A stretch of 64,000 bases of DNA from Polytrichum commune. Its lineage: Eukaryota; Streptophyta; Polytrichopsida; Polytrichales; Polytrichaceae. A model generated the notes under the pieces. It was given only the letters and a program-made list of their open reading frames with translations, was not told the DNA's origin and searched no databases. Made by a program: the position numbers and the translations under genes. Numbering within the stretch: the stretch's first letter is position 1; the number at the start of each line of letters is the position of its first letter. The DNA lies in the NCBI GenBank assembly GCA_950295325.1, contig OX485803.1, positions 20,336,001-20,400,000 on the forward strand, given 5' to 3'. Of this stretch, positions 46,575 through 58,802 are shown one piece after another.

Positions 46575-48993
46575 GAAGCTCCGATCCAGCAGCCCCAAAA
46601 ATTCAATCAGACACCTTTATTCCCCAAGTTCTGATCTCAAGCTACCAGTCTACCAGATGCAGGAAAAAAATGCCACAAGCTCATCATCAAATTTAGGACA
46701 TGAAATGAGAGCTTAACCGCTGGTTGCAAAAATGAAATTCCAGCAAGCTAATCATCAACCTCATCATCAAGTTTAGAACTTGAAACAGAGATTAATTGCA
46801 GGTTGCAGAAATAACTTACCACAAGCTCATCATCAGCCCCATCATCAAGTGTAGAACATGAAACCAGAGATCAAATACAGGTTGAAATCAAAGCAGCTGT
46901 GTTGATACTGTGGATGATCACAAACACTCATGGATTTCAACACATGCATCTTGTCTTCAACTGATGTTGTTCCTCCATGCCATGCACTGGCCTCTCATAT
47001 ACGTATGTAATCAGTTGGAATCTGACTCGAGTATATTGGAGTTTGTGTGTTGCGCTCATTGAAATAGTGCGACAGGTAAAATGGGTCATTTAAACTGGAG
47101 TCAAAATACAAACAGGTAGGTAGGTGTAAAATACATGTAGTGTATTTGAGAGGGCCAATCTGGGCCGCTAGGCATTCAAGGTTGAATCTGTCAGCATTCA
47201 GTTGCATGTGTTACTCATTCCAATTCTAAGGTATGTCTAACTCAGTCACTTATCTTAATCAAACATCCATATTTGAGTACACTAAAAATCTGATTTAATG
47301 TAGCTCATCATCAACCCACACTGATTATCTTGCAGTCAATGGGTGGAAACTAAAGAGGTTGTCATATGACACTCTTCGGTGCTACATGAAAAACTCATGA
47401 AGACCACTCTAATTAACATGGCACACCAATTTTGATGTCACACTAAATCAAATGTTTAGTGTAGTGTGTGGTTGGGTGCAGATCTAAGAACTGATACCTA
47501 AATGACGCATGTTTAAAAGAGATTGAGCTCCCTGCCCAAAATTTGTTCACTATTATAGTCTCCATAGTCAACACAGTTGGAGGCAACTATATAAAATTCC
47601 AGTGACCTCAAGCCTCATGGAAAATTGCTTCAAGCCATGACACGCACAGTCTGATCCATAAAGGATGAAGCTTTTCCTGAAAACTGGCTTCCTCCCACAA
47701 CTTTCTTGTGCATACTGAGTGCTGATGGCAACTCACACGGAACTGCCTTTCCTGTGCATTGATTGACAACTGATTCAAATACCACATCTGACAAATACTC
47801 ACATTTCTGGTGCTCGAAGCCAAGCAGGCTCTCCTGTTTTTGACAGTAGTAAATTTAGATTCACTTGATGCTCTAATGTGAGAACTCGGGCCCAGTGCAA
47901 TGGGAATACAAAACAATAGAGCTGAGAGGTTCTGTTTACCATATTATTAGGCCACACCAAACTTCTTTTCTGCAACTTTCTCGGTTTCACTATGCAACAA
48001 AGTTGGAAGATGAGGTGCAAAAGTAAGGATGGATTCAAACCTAACTTTGGATCTGACACTAAACTGTTATGGTTCTATATCTTAACTTACAGTCCACAAT
48101 GTGTTGCTGCTGAATAAAATGTGTTGTATGTGAACATAAAAGTGAGAAATCCAACCTTGCCAGAGGTGTGCTACCTCTTGTTTGGTTGAGGTTTCATCCT
48201 TAAATTGAAAATGGAAGAAAAAGCACACTTATTTTCTTATTCAATATATCCAACAACCTTCCATGAACACTTCACCAATAAATTGCCTTTTAGCCATGTA
48301 ACCTTCACTGTATACCAATCTAGAAACCTTGAAAAGATTATGCAAATGGTGACCGACTATTCTCTGGCCACATTGTTTCCAGTAATCTGATGCACAATTT
48401 TTGAGCAAATTTCAATTTTAGTTTGAGGTTAAAGTCCCTGAGGCTTCAATTCCAGATAAATCTTTAAGGATTAGAATCAGCAGATACCAAATACAAAATC
48501 TTCAGGACCAAGAATGTCTTGGGGAACATAGTTCCAGTTAACATATGTGAATGTCTTGAGACAGTAAGGCTCAAAATCTTTCATCTGCCCAAAAACACTA
48601 GCACAACAATCACTACTGTTCAACTATGTGCATCATTTCGAAAGAAATTTTTTTTGGCCTTGCATGTGAATTATTGCTTAGTCAACACCAATTATCTGCA
48701 CTAGCATCTGGAATCCATCCAGGGTCTGAGAATACAGTGAACATTTGGTGAATAGAGTTGGTTCCAAACTGAGTTTTTGTGTTGAATGCATTGGTTGTAT
48801 TCACCCTACTCCTAGTCCGCTATGGCCAAGAGATGCACAAACAGCATTGTACACTCAAGTTGGTACATCATGAGCTAAAAACTTGACAGGTCAAACAGAA
48901 TAATCTATGAAAGTTGACAAGGTGCATAGGCTTTGAGGGATGTAAAGATCACTTTGGCACATCGAGGAATTAGAAGGTAATGGGCTTATGCTT
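46575..48993. other. intergenic between GDSL gene and TRAPPC2L gene
   Basis: No gene recognised. A dispersed-repeat fragment is present at about 47400-47600. Two overlapping minus-strand frames (47608-48059) have no recognisable relatives and may fall in UTR sequence. Confidence 0.5.
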
Positions 48994-50459
48994 TTATGTT
49001 GGAGTGCCCACACCAAATGATTTTACAATAGTACTAACTCGATCTGCAAAGGCAGGTGATGTAATTCTCTTCCCTGGTACATGAAAGGGATTGGATGCCG
49101 CATCCACATATGCTGCATGAATACGCCGGAAAAACTGTCCAACAAACAATTAACAGTTAGGATGGTATACTGTTTCAGACTTCCTTGAGAAATTAATTTA
49201 GTAAAATTTAAAACTTCAGTCTGTAAGGCTCTGCTTTAATGAGGTAGTAATATCATACTCGGTTGCCTGCAGAAATCCACCTCTAGTATACTTGCAAAAT
49301 ACATTTTAAATTGACAGTTTAGACTTTACATATCCTTCAGGTTGCATAAGACCATCTTTCACCTATCTAGTACCTAAGTTACACCATAAAAAAGAAGAGA
49401 AGCTTCAACACAAAGTACATCAAAATTGAACCACTTACATTGCGAACATCAGCATCTCGTAAATCCTGATCAGTTGTCACCAAGATGAATTTAATCTTTG
49501 TGTTACTTACATAGCCGAACCTGCAACAATCCCATTACTGCTCAGAAGTATCTCCAAGTGATCCATAAAAACCCTGTCAACCCTAAAAACCAGAACACAT
49601 GTATGAAGTCCCGAAGATAGATTCACCATGTCATTAATGGAGGGTATGGATCCCAACTTACACTTTATAGTCTTCTGTTGGATACAAAAGCCCCAAGAAT
49701 GTCTCATTCAAATTTACTCCTGCTCTTTTTGAATTGCTGACTGCCACCCAAAATGACACAAGCGTCAGGTCAGCTCAAACCAGCACAAACATGAAGGAGA
49801 ATTCAGCAAAAGACAACAAGACCATTTTTGACATGACTGAAGAAACCTCAACCTAAACATTGTGATGACGAAACAACCCAATATAATACTATAGGATTGC
49901 AAGATATGTTACTAATAGTTCCATAGAAAGCACTAGAAAAGGTAATTTCAACAATTCAGAGGTAAACAGATCAGTATGCCATATAGATCTCCCATTATAC
50001 ACAACCATATGACATCATCAAACTTTAAAGAAAAATTCACGTTCTTCCATGAATACAGAGTGATTGATAGCAAACTAGAAAGTTCAAATGTTGCACACCT
50101 TTCTCCTCAATAACATCCAGGGAGCAGTGAACGATGTAATGGAATTTTAGGGCATCATCCCCCTCCATAAAACTCTGAAGGTAGAGTGGATTGTTCTGTA
50201 TTTCCAAGCCAAACCCTTGCATCAAAATCTACCCTCACTTCAAAAAATTCAAGCTAAAAGAACCAATTCATCACATCTCTGTCCCACAACAAAATAAATT
50301 TACTCCAAATGTTTTAGCTCCTTCTCTCCAACATAAAATTACTTCGGTTTGCCAATCGCTAGACTGATTCCTTCCAAAAGCAGAAAACGATTAAACAAAC
50401 AGTATATTTAGGGTAATTTTTTGCACCTGCTGGCCAACCACAGCCACGCAAACAATCAT
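48994..50459 (-). CDS. TRAPPC2L: TRAPP complex subunit 2-like protein (TRAPPC2L, sedlin family), complete, 5 exons
   Basis: Minus-strand exons: 50459-50427, 50195-50099, 49740-49662, 49520-49439, 49134-48994. All join at GT-AG sites to 143 aa, matching the ~140-aa family. TRAPPC2L is a small longin/sedlin-fold core subunit of the TRAPP tethering complexes that activate Rab GTPases in ER-Golgi and Golgi traffic. Visible: MIVCVAVVGQQ start (first beta strand), NNPLYLQSF, then the HYIVHCSLDVIEEK helix, TFLGLLYPTEDYKVFGYVSN, KFILVTTDQDLRDADVRNFF, and the C-terminal helix RIHAAYVDAASNPFHVPGK. All of these are hallmark segments. Exon 1 is only 33 bases, which hides the gene from a simple frame scan. 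No defect seen. Confidence 0.95.
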
Positions 50460-52738
50460 CGTGATTGAGATTCAAATCCCAAACCTTTAAGGCTATTGTT
50501 GATTCGAGCTCCAACGAAGATCTACAGCAACTTCAGAGCACAAAAAGGTTAGTGAAAACAGAAACCCAAATAATTCAAAGGACGATGATTCATGCTAGAG
50601 ACAGCACCCACAACCCTAGAAGTGTGAAATTGCTCTTAGAAATCTCTGTGTCTGTGTTTCTTCCGGTATGTGTGTGTGTGAGAGAAGTGAACCGATGGTG
50701 CTTCATACAGAGAGAGCATCACACAGGGATAGAGATCTACACCTGTGCTAGATTCAATAACAATAATAGAGTGTTTAGATTTAGGTCCAAAACATTAAGA
50801 AACTCCAAAAGTGAGCGATCCTATTGGTCCAAAGCCACCCAAGGAGTTTACATAATTTAGAGGCCCCAATCCAAAGTATGTAAAATGAGATAGGGTTCAC
50901 AAGGGTTTTAAAGAGGATGTGTTGTATCATTAAGTTCTCGTAAAATTACTCAGTGTGCAGCTCTTGTTTCGTGGACCTTCATAATATAATAGTGGAATGC
51001 TCCAAAAAGTTGCGCAAGGAGACTCAGATGTAAACTGAAATACCAACATCCGATTGTTATATTATGAGGGCTCACGTCATTGCGTAATGTTATGCTTAAC
51101 ATTGTTGAGATGGGTATTAATGCTCTATGGAGGCAGGAATTGGTAATTAAGCGATTGTTCTTCCATTACTTGAGGGTTCATCAAACTAAGCATTGTAGTT
51201 GTGTGTGCATAGGTCCAAGGGTAATTGGTTGGTGGGGTGGGGTCTTCAACCAAGTGCAAGTGGTTGCCAGCCCCATGACAACAAAGGATGGATCACAAAC
51301 AACCTAAGGTTTGTGGGTGTTACTTGGTTCCTTTTTCATGTTCTCCAACTTATATTGATTAGATTTACACAACAAAACTCATGTTGCATTAGCAAATCTA
51401 CGATGAAACATATGCCAAAACTAGATCGAAAATCGGACCTCTCCTACTTTAATTATGGTTATTAGAAGTGCATGTTTGTTGATTTCTTAACTGAATACAT
51501 AGGTCCAATCCTTTCAAACATGTGTCTTTATGATGTTTGCTCTTTGATCCTCACCGAAACATACCAATCAAATATAGGGGTTTGATTAAGAAAAGCAACC
51601 CCATCACACTTGCTTACCTCACATGCGGAGCAACATAACGGTTGGGGCTACACCTATGGGTTGGAAGATATTGTGGGTAGAAAATACCATGGCCCAATGT
51701 ATTTTATGCTTGGGTGGAAAATTAGGGTGGTTTTTAATAAAATACTAATATTCAAATATAAAGTGATAAATACTCATTATTTGATATTTTGGTATAATAA
51801 TGACATTATATTTTCCACTCATAATATATTATGTTCTTGAAAAAGCATTCCTTCCATGTTCCTAGTTTTAAACATATAATATAAGCTCAAAAATGGTGGC
51901 GGTCAAGAAAAGTTACATTGACAATAATTATCGTGGTATGACAAAATTATAATAGGCCACAATAATATGTGTAAAAGGTGTAGATATGAACACACATATA
52001 AGAGAACAATCTTCTTCAAGAGGACCTCTCCCTTGCACTATGATAGCTTAAATATGCTAATGCAATGGCCGCTTAATATCTTTAAAGATGTGGTTAGATA
52101 ATAAAATTTTAGATATAACATTTTGCTTGAGTAATGTTATGAACTTGTGAAACATTGTGTATCTATATCTTTCATGATAAAAGGTGAATTCCATCATTTG
52201 AATAATGAACTCAGTGGAGGGCATCATTTGGGATTGCATCCTAAAAGTAGCTCATCCTAAAGACACATAAGATATCTAGCTTGAACCTAGCCAAATATTT
52301 CCATTATGAGGGTGTTACAAGGGCATCATAACATTATTCAATTGCATGGTTGTGTTCCAATCTATATTTAGCATATGACATGGGCCTCCATTATCTTACC
52401 CTTCATGGGAAGAAATTTAGAAAATGGGAAGAAACTGATGCTAGTACGAAAAATGAATAATGATGGTTTGAATAGTAAGAATATTATGAATGATATCGGT
52501 ATTTTCAATGACATTGTTGTTGTTAATAGTAATGTTAAGGAATGATACTAGAATGAACAATGTCACATGTGAATATTACCATGATGAAAAATAATTCACT
52601 TTCATAGTGTTGGGAGTATAACTCCACCCAAATTTCCAAGTGCAGCATGCATGTATGAATAATAAAAGAATATATATATATATATATTTTGAAGAGCACA
52701 CAAAATATAATTGAGCCATGTGGGTTGGTTCCATGACC
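50460..52738. other. intergenic with a dispersed-repeat copy
   Basis: The first few hundred bases should contain the TRAPPC2L promoter. A 131-codon plus-strand frame there (50465-50860) has no family resemblance. About 51290-51640 is a good copy of the dispersed family also at 23780-24120. An AT run lies at about 52671-52687. Confidence 0.5.
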
Positions 52739-53238
52739 ATGCCCACTTCACACACGAGCCAAGAGCCATGACCATGAAATTGTGAGAGCCTAAAACAAAG
52801 TGTCCAAAGGTTGTCCCAACACACCTCCAAAATCATGTAGTGTGGTCGCGGATCCTCAAGTGTAGTGTGAAGTCATATGTGACTAGGCCCTCAACTAAAT
52901 GTTGTTTCAATGAATCTTTATTTATGTGGGTCCTCACATATGATAAAATAGAATAAATCAATGGTCGTGAGCGTTTGGAGTGCCATGGTCGCATGGTTTT
53001 GTGTTAGGCCTACCTCCAAGAGGTGGTTTTTGAAAAAAATTCAAGTGACCATGAAACATGATCCACTGGATGCCATGTAGAAATCCATGTAGACTTCACA
53101 TCCATCTTGCATTCACATACTCCGTTGGTCCCTCAAGTGTACTGTGAAGCGAACTTGGACCGGCTCCGCCTTTCCCACCAATGAGAGTGCTTGAAGTGTA
53201 ATGGTCACGGGTTCTCAGTCTCGTGTGTGAAGTGGCCC
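52739..53238. mobile_element. PIF/Harbinger-type MITE, copy F
   Basis: About 500-bp member of the A/B/E subfamily in reverse orientation, running from GCCCACTTCACACACGAG to CTCGTGTGTGAAGTGGCCC. The right flank is TTA (53239-53241). The matching left TTA is not seen, so the left end is decayed. Confidence 0.85.
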
Positions 53239-53349
53239 TTATGTTTTTGCTCCTTATAATATCCTATATATTAATGGGGGTCACTAAGGCAAGTTGATGA
53301 GCCCGGGCAAGGTCGGGCGTGTCGCGAACTATTGAGAACCATCAATGAT

Positions 53350-53513
53350 GAGGTTGAGGTCGTTTGGGAAAGGTGTTTAATTGTCATCTTAGATAACATA
53401 ATTAGAGGTTGAGATTGTTTGGGAAAGGTGTTCAACTGTCATCTTGGATAATATAACTTGAGGTTGAGGCCATTTGGGAATGTGTTCAATGGTTATCTTG
53501 AATAACTTAATTT
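53350..53513 (+). repeat. three tandem ~55-bp units
   Basis: Units start with GAGGTTGAG at 53350, 53405 and 53460. Each contains TTTGGGAA, then GTGTTYAA, then a TATCTT-like stretch and an AT-rich end. The third is most diverged. No coding periodicity (55 is not a multiple of 3). Confidence 0.85.
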
Positions 53514-54575
53514 AATAGTTATGACATTTGGGGTCCCCATTGATGTAATTGACTCGTGATGTGTGGTATTCAAATTTGGTTTAAGACCTCCCTCCTAGTC
53601 GATTCCACTGTATATTTTTTGAATAATATATATTAATGATATTTTGAATATACATCCTAATGCTTAAAAACAATCCAAGTTGCAACATAACATACCACAA
53701 TGCTAGTTATAACATCATCGCTAACTTGGTAGTCGGCCTAACAATTGCTTCCAACATTTTGGCATATCATATATATTAGAAATCCTAGAAGAAAGGAAAT
53801 GTTACTCGAGCACATTAACAAATTTAATGAAGAGCACAATGAGCTTGCATCATAAGATCAAGTAGCAATGCGTGCAGGGTACCATTTGATTACTTGCAAT
53901 ATTATCTTTAACAAGAAGAGGAAAATCTCCAAAGGAAGGGTGAATGAATAGGACATTATATTAAAAAAAAAACTTCAAAATGGTGTTGAAAATGTTTCAG
54001 AAGACTATTCCAAAAAGCACAAGTGCCTTTTTGGCCCCACCAACTTTTTCCATTGCTTTATAGCTATTTAGATTTATATATATTCTAATCTAGCCTAGAT
54101 TGGAACCTATATCACCACTTAGCATTATTTTTGTCCTAGAAACTGACATAATTAATTCTAAGTTATGAAAGCAATTATTCGAATAGATTAAGAATAGCCT
54201 AAGAAGAACTGTACTAGATGAAGAACATCAAACCGGCATGCTTGGTTTGATGTTGTTTTGAGGAGGTCATTTCAAGCTAGTTACTTAATGTTATGATCTT
54301 TGGAGCCGAGATGAAGAGGTACCTTTTGAATTCTTAAAGTTTAATTTGTAGATTTCTTTCAAAAGATTTCTTCACAGATATGTGCGCCTTGCATTCTTGA
54401 ATATGTACACAATAATTAGAAACCGCTGAAGACTACCTAGAATTTGAATAGCGCATGTCCACCTTAACCCTAACTTGTGATCGCATTTCTGCACACGAAG
54501 GTGTGGAGATGAGATTCTTATCTTTCAAGAAAGAAGAATCCATTTGCTTGGGATCGAGTCACTTATTCTGTGTCT
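53514..54575. other. intergenic, no gene recognised
   Basis: AT-rich, nothing supported. Confidence 0.5.
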
Positions 54576-54579
54576 TCAA

Positions 54580-55280
54580 TTTTGCAAACTCTGGCAGGAC
54601 ATGCCTGACTTAGGAGACATCTTAGGGTTGCAGGAGCAAGATCGCAGGATTGCCACACAGGAACGCTGGACTCACAGATGCAAATCACAGCGTAGACCAA
54701 TCAATTTTGTTACACGGACTCTTTTCCTTGTCACGAATCGTGACGATCATTTACTTTTGTGAAATGATATTATTATGCTTGACTTGCATGATACTTTAGG
54801 TTTACAGAGCAAGACCGCGGCGGTGCACAGGAAGGTCGACGAGAAGAAACTCTCAGCGAAGGCACGATCATCGAGGCAGTCGCTGCAAATTTGCTTATTT
54901 GCAATCTTTTATGTTTCTAAATTGCTGTGCAAGTTGTGGCAGTTCGTGCCGGGCTTGTATGATACTCTAGGGTTACAGGGGAGAGTTTTCGTTGAGGCAA
55001 GGATGTCCTAAACGAGGAAGACATTTTTTGTTGATTGGACTTTTGATGGGAATTGGATTGTCAAGCTCTTGTAAACAGTCGGTCTGGTGTGAGGAGGAGA
55101 ATTTTTTTTTTACGATGGGAGGTCGCGGGCCCCTTAACATCCTGCCTCAGTAGCGCTGGAATGTTTGCAACTTCGACAACAGAGAGAAAGTCAAGGAGGT
55201 CGACGAGAGGAAATCTTAGCATAGACACAATCGAGGAAGTTGCTAAAGATTCGCTTACTCGTAATTTTATGTGTTTTTAG
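54580..55280 (+). pseudogene. decayed tandem copies of the LENG1-like gene's 5' region
   Basis: A motif like GATACTCTAGGGTTACAGG recurs near 54620, 54790, 54965 and 55320, the last being in front of the intact gene. The clearest copy has an ATG at 55115 and can be read for about 30 codons in parallel with exon 1 of the real gene (LNILPQ, then a stop where the gene has Lys, then RWNV.NFDNREKVK). The spacing between this ATG and the real one is 343 bp. It cannot encode the protein. Confidence 0.8.
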
Positions 55281-55457
55281 ACTGTTGTCCGAGTTGTGGC
55301 AGTTGTTGTCGGACTTGTCTGATGCTTTAGGTTACAGGGGAGGGGTTTCATTGTGAGGGAGCGTTCGGTGAGAGGCAAGGATCCTAGACGAGGAAGATAT
55401 TGAAGGATGAGAACTGGATTGTCGAGCTATAGTTAATTCTGCGAACAGTTTTCTGCG

Positions 55458-56908
55458 ATGGGGGGTCACGGTGGGCTTAACATTCTACCTCAGAAGAGGT
55501 GGAATGTTTACAACTTCGACAACAGAGAGAAGGTTAAGAAGGACGAGGAAGAGGCTGCTCGGAAGGAGGCGGTAGAGAAGGAGCAGTCAAGGCAACGAGA
55601 CGCAGAGTTTCGTCTTGAGAAGCTTCGGGAAGCTGCGCAAGCGAAGAAGAGAGATACCAATGAGCTTCGCATCACCGAGGGCGAGGGTGAGGGTGCAGCG
55701 CAGCCAGCATTGGAGAATGGCATTGAGGAGTTTGCTGGACGGCCGCAACACATCAACCTGTTCGGAGGAATTGAGGTAACCCAACCGGAATTGGTGACTG
55801 AGAAGCAGCGGGATGGTAAGGAACGGAAGAGCGACATCAAGGAAGGCCGAGGAAGGGATAGCTTTACAAGGGAGTACAAGAAGATGAAAGGGCAGGAGCC
55901 AAAAGTGCCTGGACCTGAAGATGTGGGCTACGAATTTGGATTCGGACTCATTGGAAAGAGTGGGAAGAGACCGTGGTATTCAACAAAAGGTTTCATGATC
56001 GGTAGAACTGCTGGTGATGATGGCGCTGGATTCCATGCTATGAAGTCGAGAAGCCCTGGTAATCTCTATTCCTTGAACAGCTTTTAGTTTATGGGGATGT
56101 GGCTGTGTGGTGCTTGGGGAATTGTCAAATTTCACAGGAAGTGGAAAACATGTGAGGGTAGGTGCTTGTAGGAGCCGAATGGAGGCTCCAGAAGCATACA
56201 TGTGTTGGATTCTTGAAATGCGAATATACAAAAAAGATGATGTGTTTTACATGCTTGAAAAAACACGGAGGCTCCTACAGACATGTTTGTACGCTTCAAC
56301 ATTACATGTTCACAAACATGGATGCTCCTACAAACATGTGTAATAGGAGAAATCTAAACGTTTGTACACATCAATTAGTAATATATCCATGTGCTTGTAG
56401 GAGCCTCCAGTCGGCTCCAATAGCATGCATTTGTTGGATTCTTGAAGGTCACTTCAGTTTATAGAGTCGGTGGATTTATTCTGATGACCTTCGATTACTT
56501 GATACCTATGTCATATGTTAATTTCCTATTGTAAGAGAATCTGTGCTTGTGGATAGATTTGACTAGAGCTTTCTTCAGCTATATGGGTTTTGAGGAATGT
56601 TGGTGATGAGCTAAATTGAGTTTGATGTCTGGGTTTCAGTGAAAGAGAGACGGGAGGAAAGGCCAGAGAAGCGGAGGAGAAAGGAGAAACCAAAGAAACA
56701 TGAGGAATCTAAGAAAGAAGAGAAGCCACAGAATGGTCGAAAGACAATGGAGGAGTTGAGAGCTGAGAGAGTGAAACGGGAGCAGCAGGAAAGAGACAAG
56801 GCTCGGAAATTGGTGGTTGCAAGCAGGAAAACAGAAGCAAATGGAGGTGTCGCAGTTAACAGGAATAGTCGTCCTTACTACAATCAAAGCTTTGGAAATT
56901 CACGATGA
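55458..56908 (+). CDS. LENG1: LENG1-like / CIR N-terminal-domain protein, complete, 2 exons
   Basis: Exons 55458-56058 and 56640-56908 join at GT-AG in phase 1 to give 289 aa. The N-terminus (LNILPQKRWNVYNFDNREKV) is the CIR_N-type motif that opens human leukocyte receptor cluster member 1 (LENG1). A Glu/Arg/Lys-rich coiled-coil-like region follows (about 28-66), then a middle section with GYEFGFGLIGKSGKRPWYS. Exon 2 encodes a highly charged RRRKEKPKKHEESKKEEK stretch, MEELRAERVKREQQERDKAR, and a terminal YYNQSFGNSR that parallels the RRYNSQFNP end of LENG1. Proteins of this family are nuclear and have been linked to the spliceosome or transcription co-repression, but the role is poorly defined. 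Unusual context: broken 5' copies upstream and a copy of exon 2's end downstream. Confidence 0.88.
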
Positions 56909-57436
56909 TCAACCTTCTTGTGGAGATCCTTGTCATGGGACTCCGTGTTATATAGTTTCTGTTGATAACTTCTAGTGCAAATTCACCATTGTGAGACACT
57001 TCATGTATTATATTTGAGAAGCACATGAAAAGAATACTACTTGATCCAAGTTCATAAGCCTCCTTGCAAGTATGTCCATAGATGCCACTGTTGGTAGCTT
57101 CTATTAATACTGCTTCTATTTAGCTTCTATTAAGCTTCTATTAAGCTTCCAAGTTTTCTTGATGTGCGTGGCCACTAGGATGTAACCTAAGGCGTTTGGA
57201 AAAGGAGGTTTATGACCTATGGAATGAATAGCAGTATTACATATTATGGTGTTGGAAATATGCACTATTGGCTCAGATGCAAGCGAAAAATTTGGAATTA
57301 CTTGATACAAGCTTGGAAGGAAGACAAGATTGCAAAATACTGTTGCGATCTGACTCCCCAATTGTGCATCATAGGGGTTGATTCTGGTGTGAATTTCACC
57401 AATGATGATGATTCTTCATGTTCTTGGCAATCGAAG
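56909..57436. other. 3' UTR and intergenic
   Basis: Probably includes the 3' UTR of the LENG1-like gene. No other feature seen apart from a short AGCTTCTATTA repeat near 57100-57150. Confidence 0.5.
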
Positions 57437-57776
57437 AGCACTACACTAAATATGATATTTAGTGTTTGATAATATTTAGTGTTGTTACCCCCCTATCCTG
57501 CTCAACACTAATTTTCAATTCTTTGATAATTAGTGTTAGACATAAATGTGCCGCCACCTTCCCTATCGCCACCTCCCTTCTCCTTTTATCATTGTTGGAT
57601 TTTTTCGTATCCTTACACTAAATTCGTGCATGTAACTTCCACATATTACCATAGTTGATATTTAGTGTTTGAGTTTACATTTAATGTTACTTTCATAGGG
57701 TTAGTGATATTTAGTGTATGCGTTCGTATACAGTGTATCAAACACTAAATATCATATTATGATATTTAGTGTGCTC
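57434..57776. mobile_element. inverted-repeat element with palindromic CACTAAATATGATATTTAGTG ends
   Basis: The left end (GAGCACTACACTAAATATG, continuing ATATTTAGTGTTTGAT) is mirrored at the right (ATCAAACACTAAATATCAT through GTGTGCTC). Each terminus is itself a palindrome, so it could form small hairpins. About 340 bp, non-coding, no clear duplication. Confidence 0.65.
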
Positions 57777-57856
57777 CTTTGTTCCTAGATATGCAAGTTT
57801 CCACCTTGAAATTATTGATGAAGTTGGCTGCTTTCACTATCATCAAAGGCAACCGC

Positions 57857-57958
57857 TTGGTGGTTGCAAGCAGGAAAACAGAAGCAAATGGAGGTGTCGC
57901 GGTTAACAGGAATAGTCGTCCTTACTACAATCAAAGCTTTGGAAATTCACGATGATCA
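57857..57958 (+). pseudogene. duplicated fragment of the last exon of the LENG1-like gene
   Basis: 102 bases match 56810-56911 with a single visible substitution. They span the codons from LVVASRKTEANGG to the stop and a few bases of 3' UTR. Nothing else of the gene is present. It is a partial segmental copy, not a processed pseudogene, as there is no poly-A tract. Confidence 0.9.
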
Positions 57959-58802
57959 CGACGCACTTCGATGCAATATAACTTGAAGTGCCTTCTTCTC
58001 ATTGACCACTGACAGTGTCGAAACCTGTACGCTGCCTAGCACTGAAATTTGCCTCTGCTTGGTCATGAAGTTCAAAGTTGGTCATGTCCAACCTCCATCT
58101 ATGACAGAAGCAGCACTGGTCACCTTGTGTGACGCAGCAAAGTGAGGATTAGGTGTGACAAGCACAATGAAGAGTCGATGTTTGCAGTAGTATAGGGCAA
58201 CCGCATCAGCTGCTACTATAACTGACACATTTGTTCAAATAATGCTTACTAGGTGATCACATCAAGTACTTGAACAACCTGAGTATTGTTCTTATGTTCA
58301 CAGAGCTAGCTGGCGTTTGAGCAAAGTGTCACGATCAATTCAGAACTAGATTAGGATGATGAAGGTGATCAATCACGTCAGGTTACCCAACCTTGTCAAG
58401 CAGGTACAACAAGCATATGATGTTTTGGCAACATGTCCTGCGCCGGTGAAATAATCTGCAAATCTACTAGCGTGGTAGATTTACAGGATTTTAAGTGATG
58501 CAGGACAGTTTTCATTGACGTAGGACGTGTTGCACAAGTCTCATACGCTTGTAGTGACGCGAGGATGGACTCCCTGAATGACAATGGAACCCAGTTCTGT
58601 TGATCGTCCAACAACAGCTCAAGGGGATCATGGCTCTCTCTATGTGTACATCTATATATTGTTGCTTGCAACAGGCTTGCCCATGTAGTATCGGTGTAGT
58701 CTTCGTATTGGTCTTGGAAATTGTTCAGCAAGCCGGGCAATCGCCGTTGTGCACGCACAAAATTCCGGGTGATTGAAGGAGCTGCACCAAGTGCCAGACG
58801 AG
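57959..58802. other. intergenic upstream of UGT gene
   Basis: Expected to hold the UGT promoter. A 120-codon minus-strand frame (58396-58758) has no recognisable relatives. Confidence 0.5.

Noticed and set aside
50465-50860. 131-codon plus-strand frame upstream of TRAPPC2L
   Set aside because: No recognisable domain, low-complexity GTGTGTG inside, and it lies where the TRAPPC2L promoter is expected.
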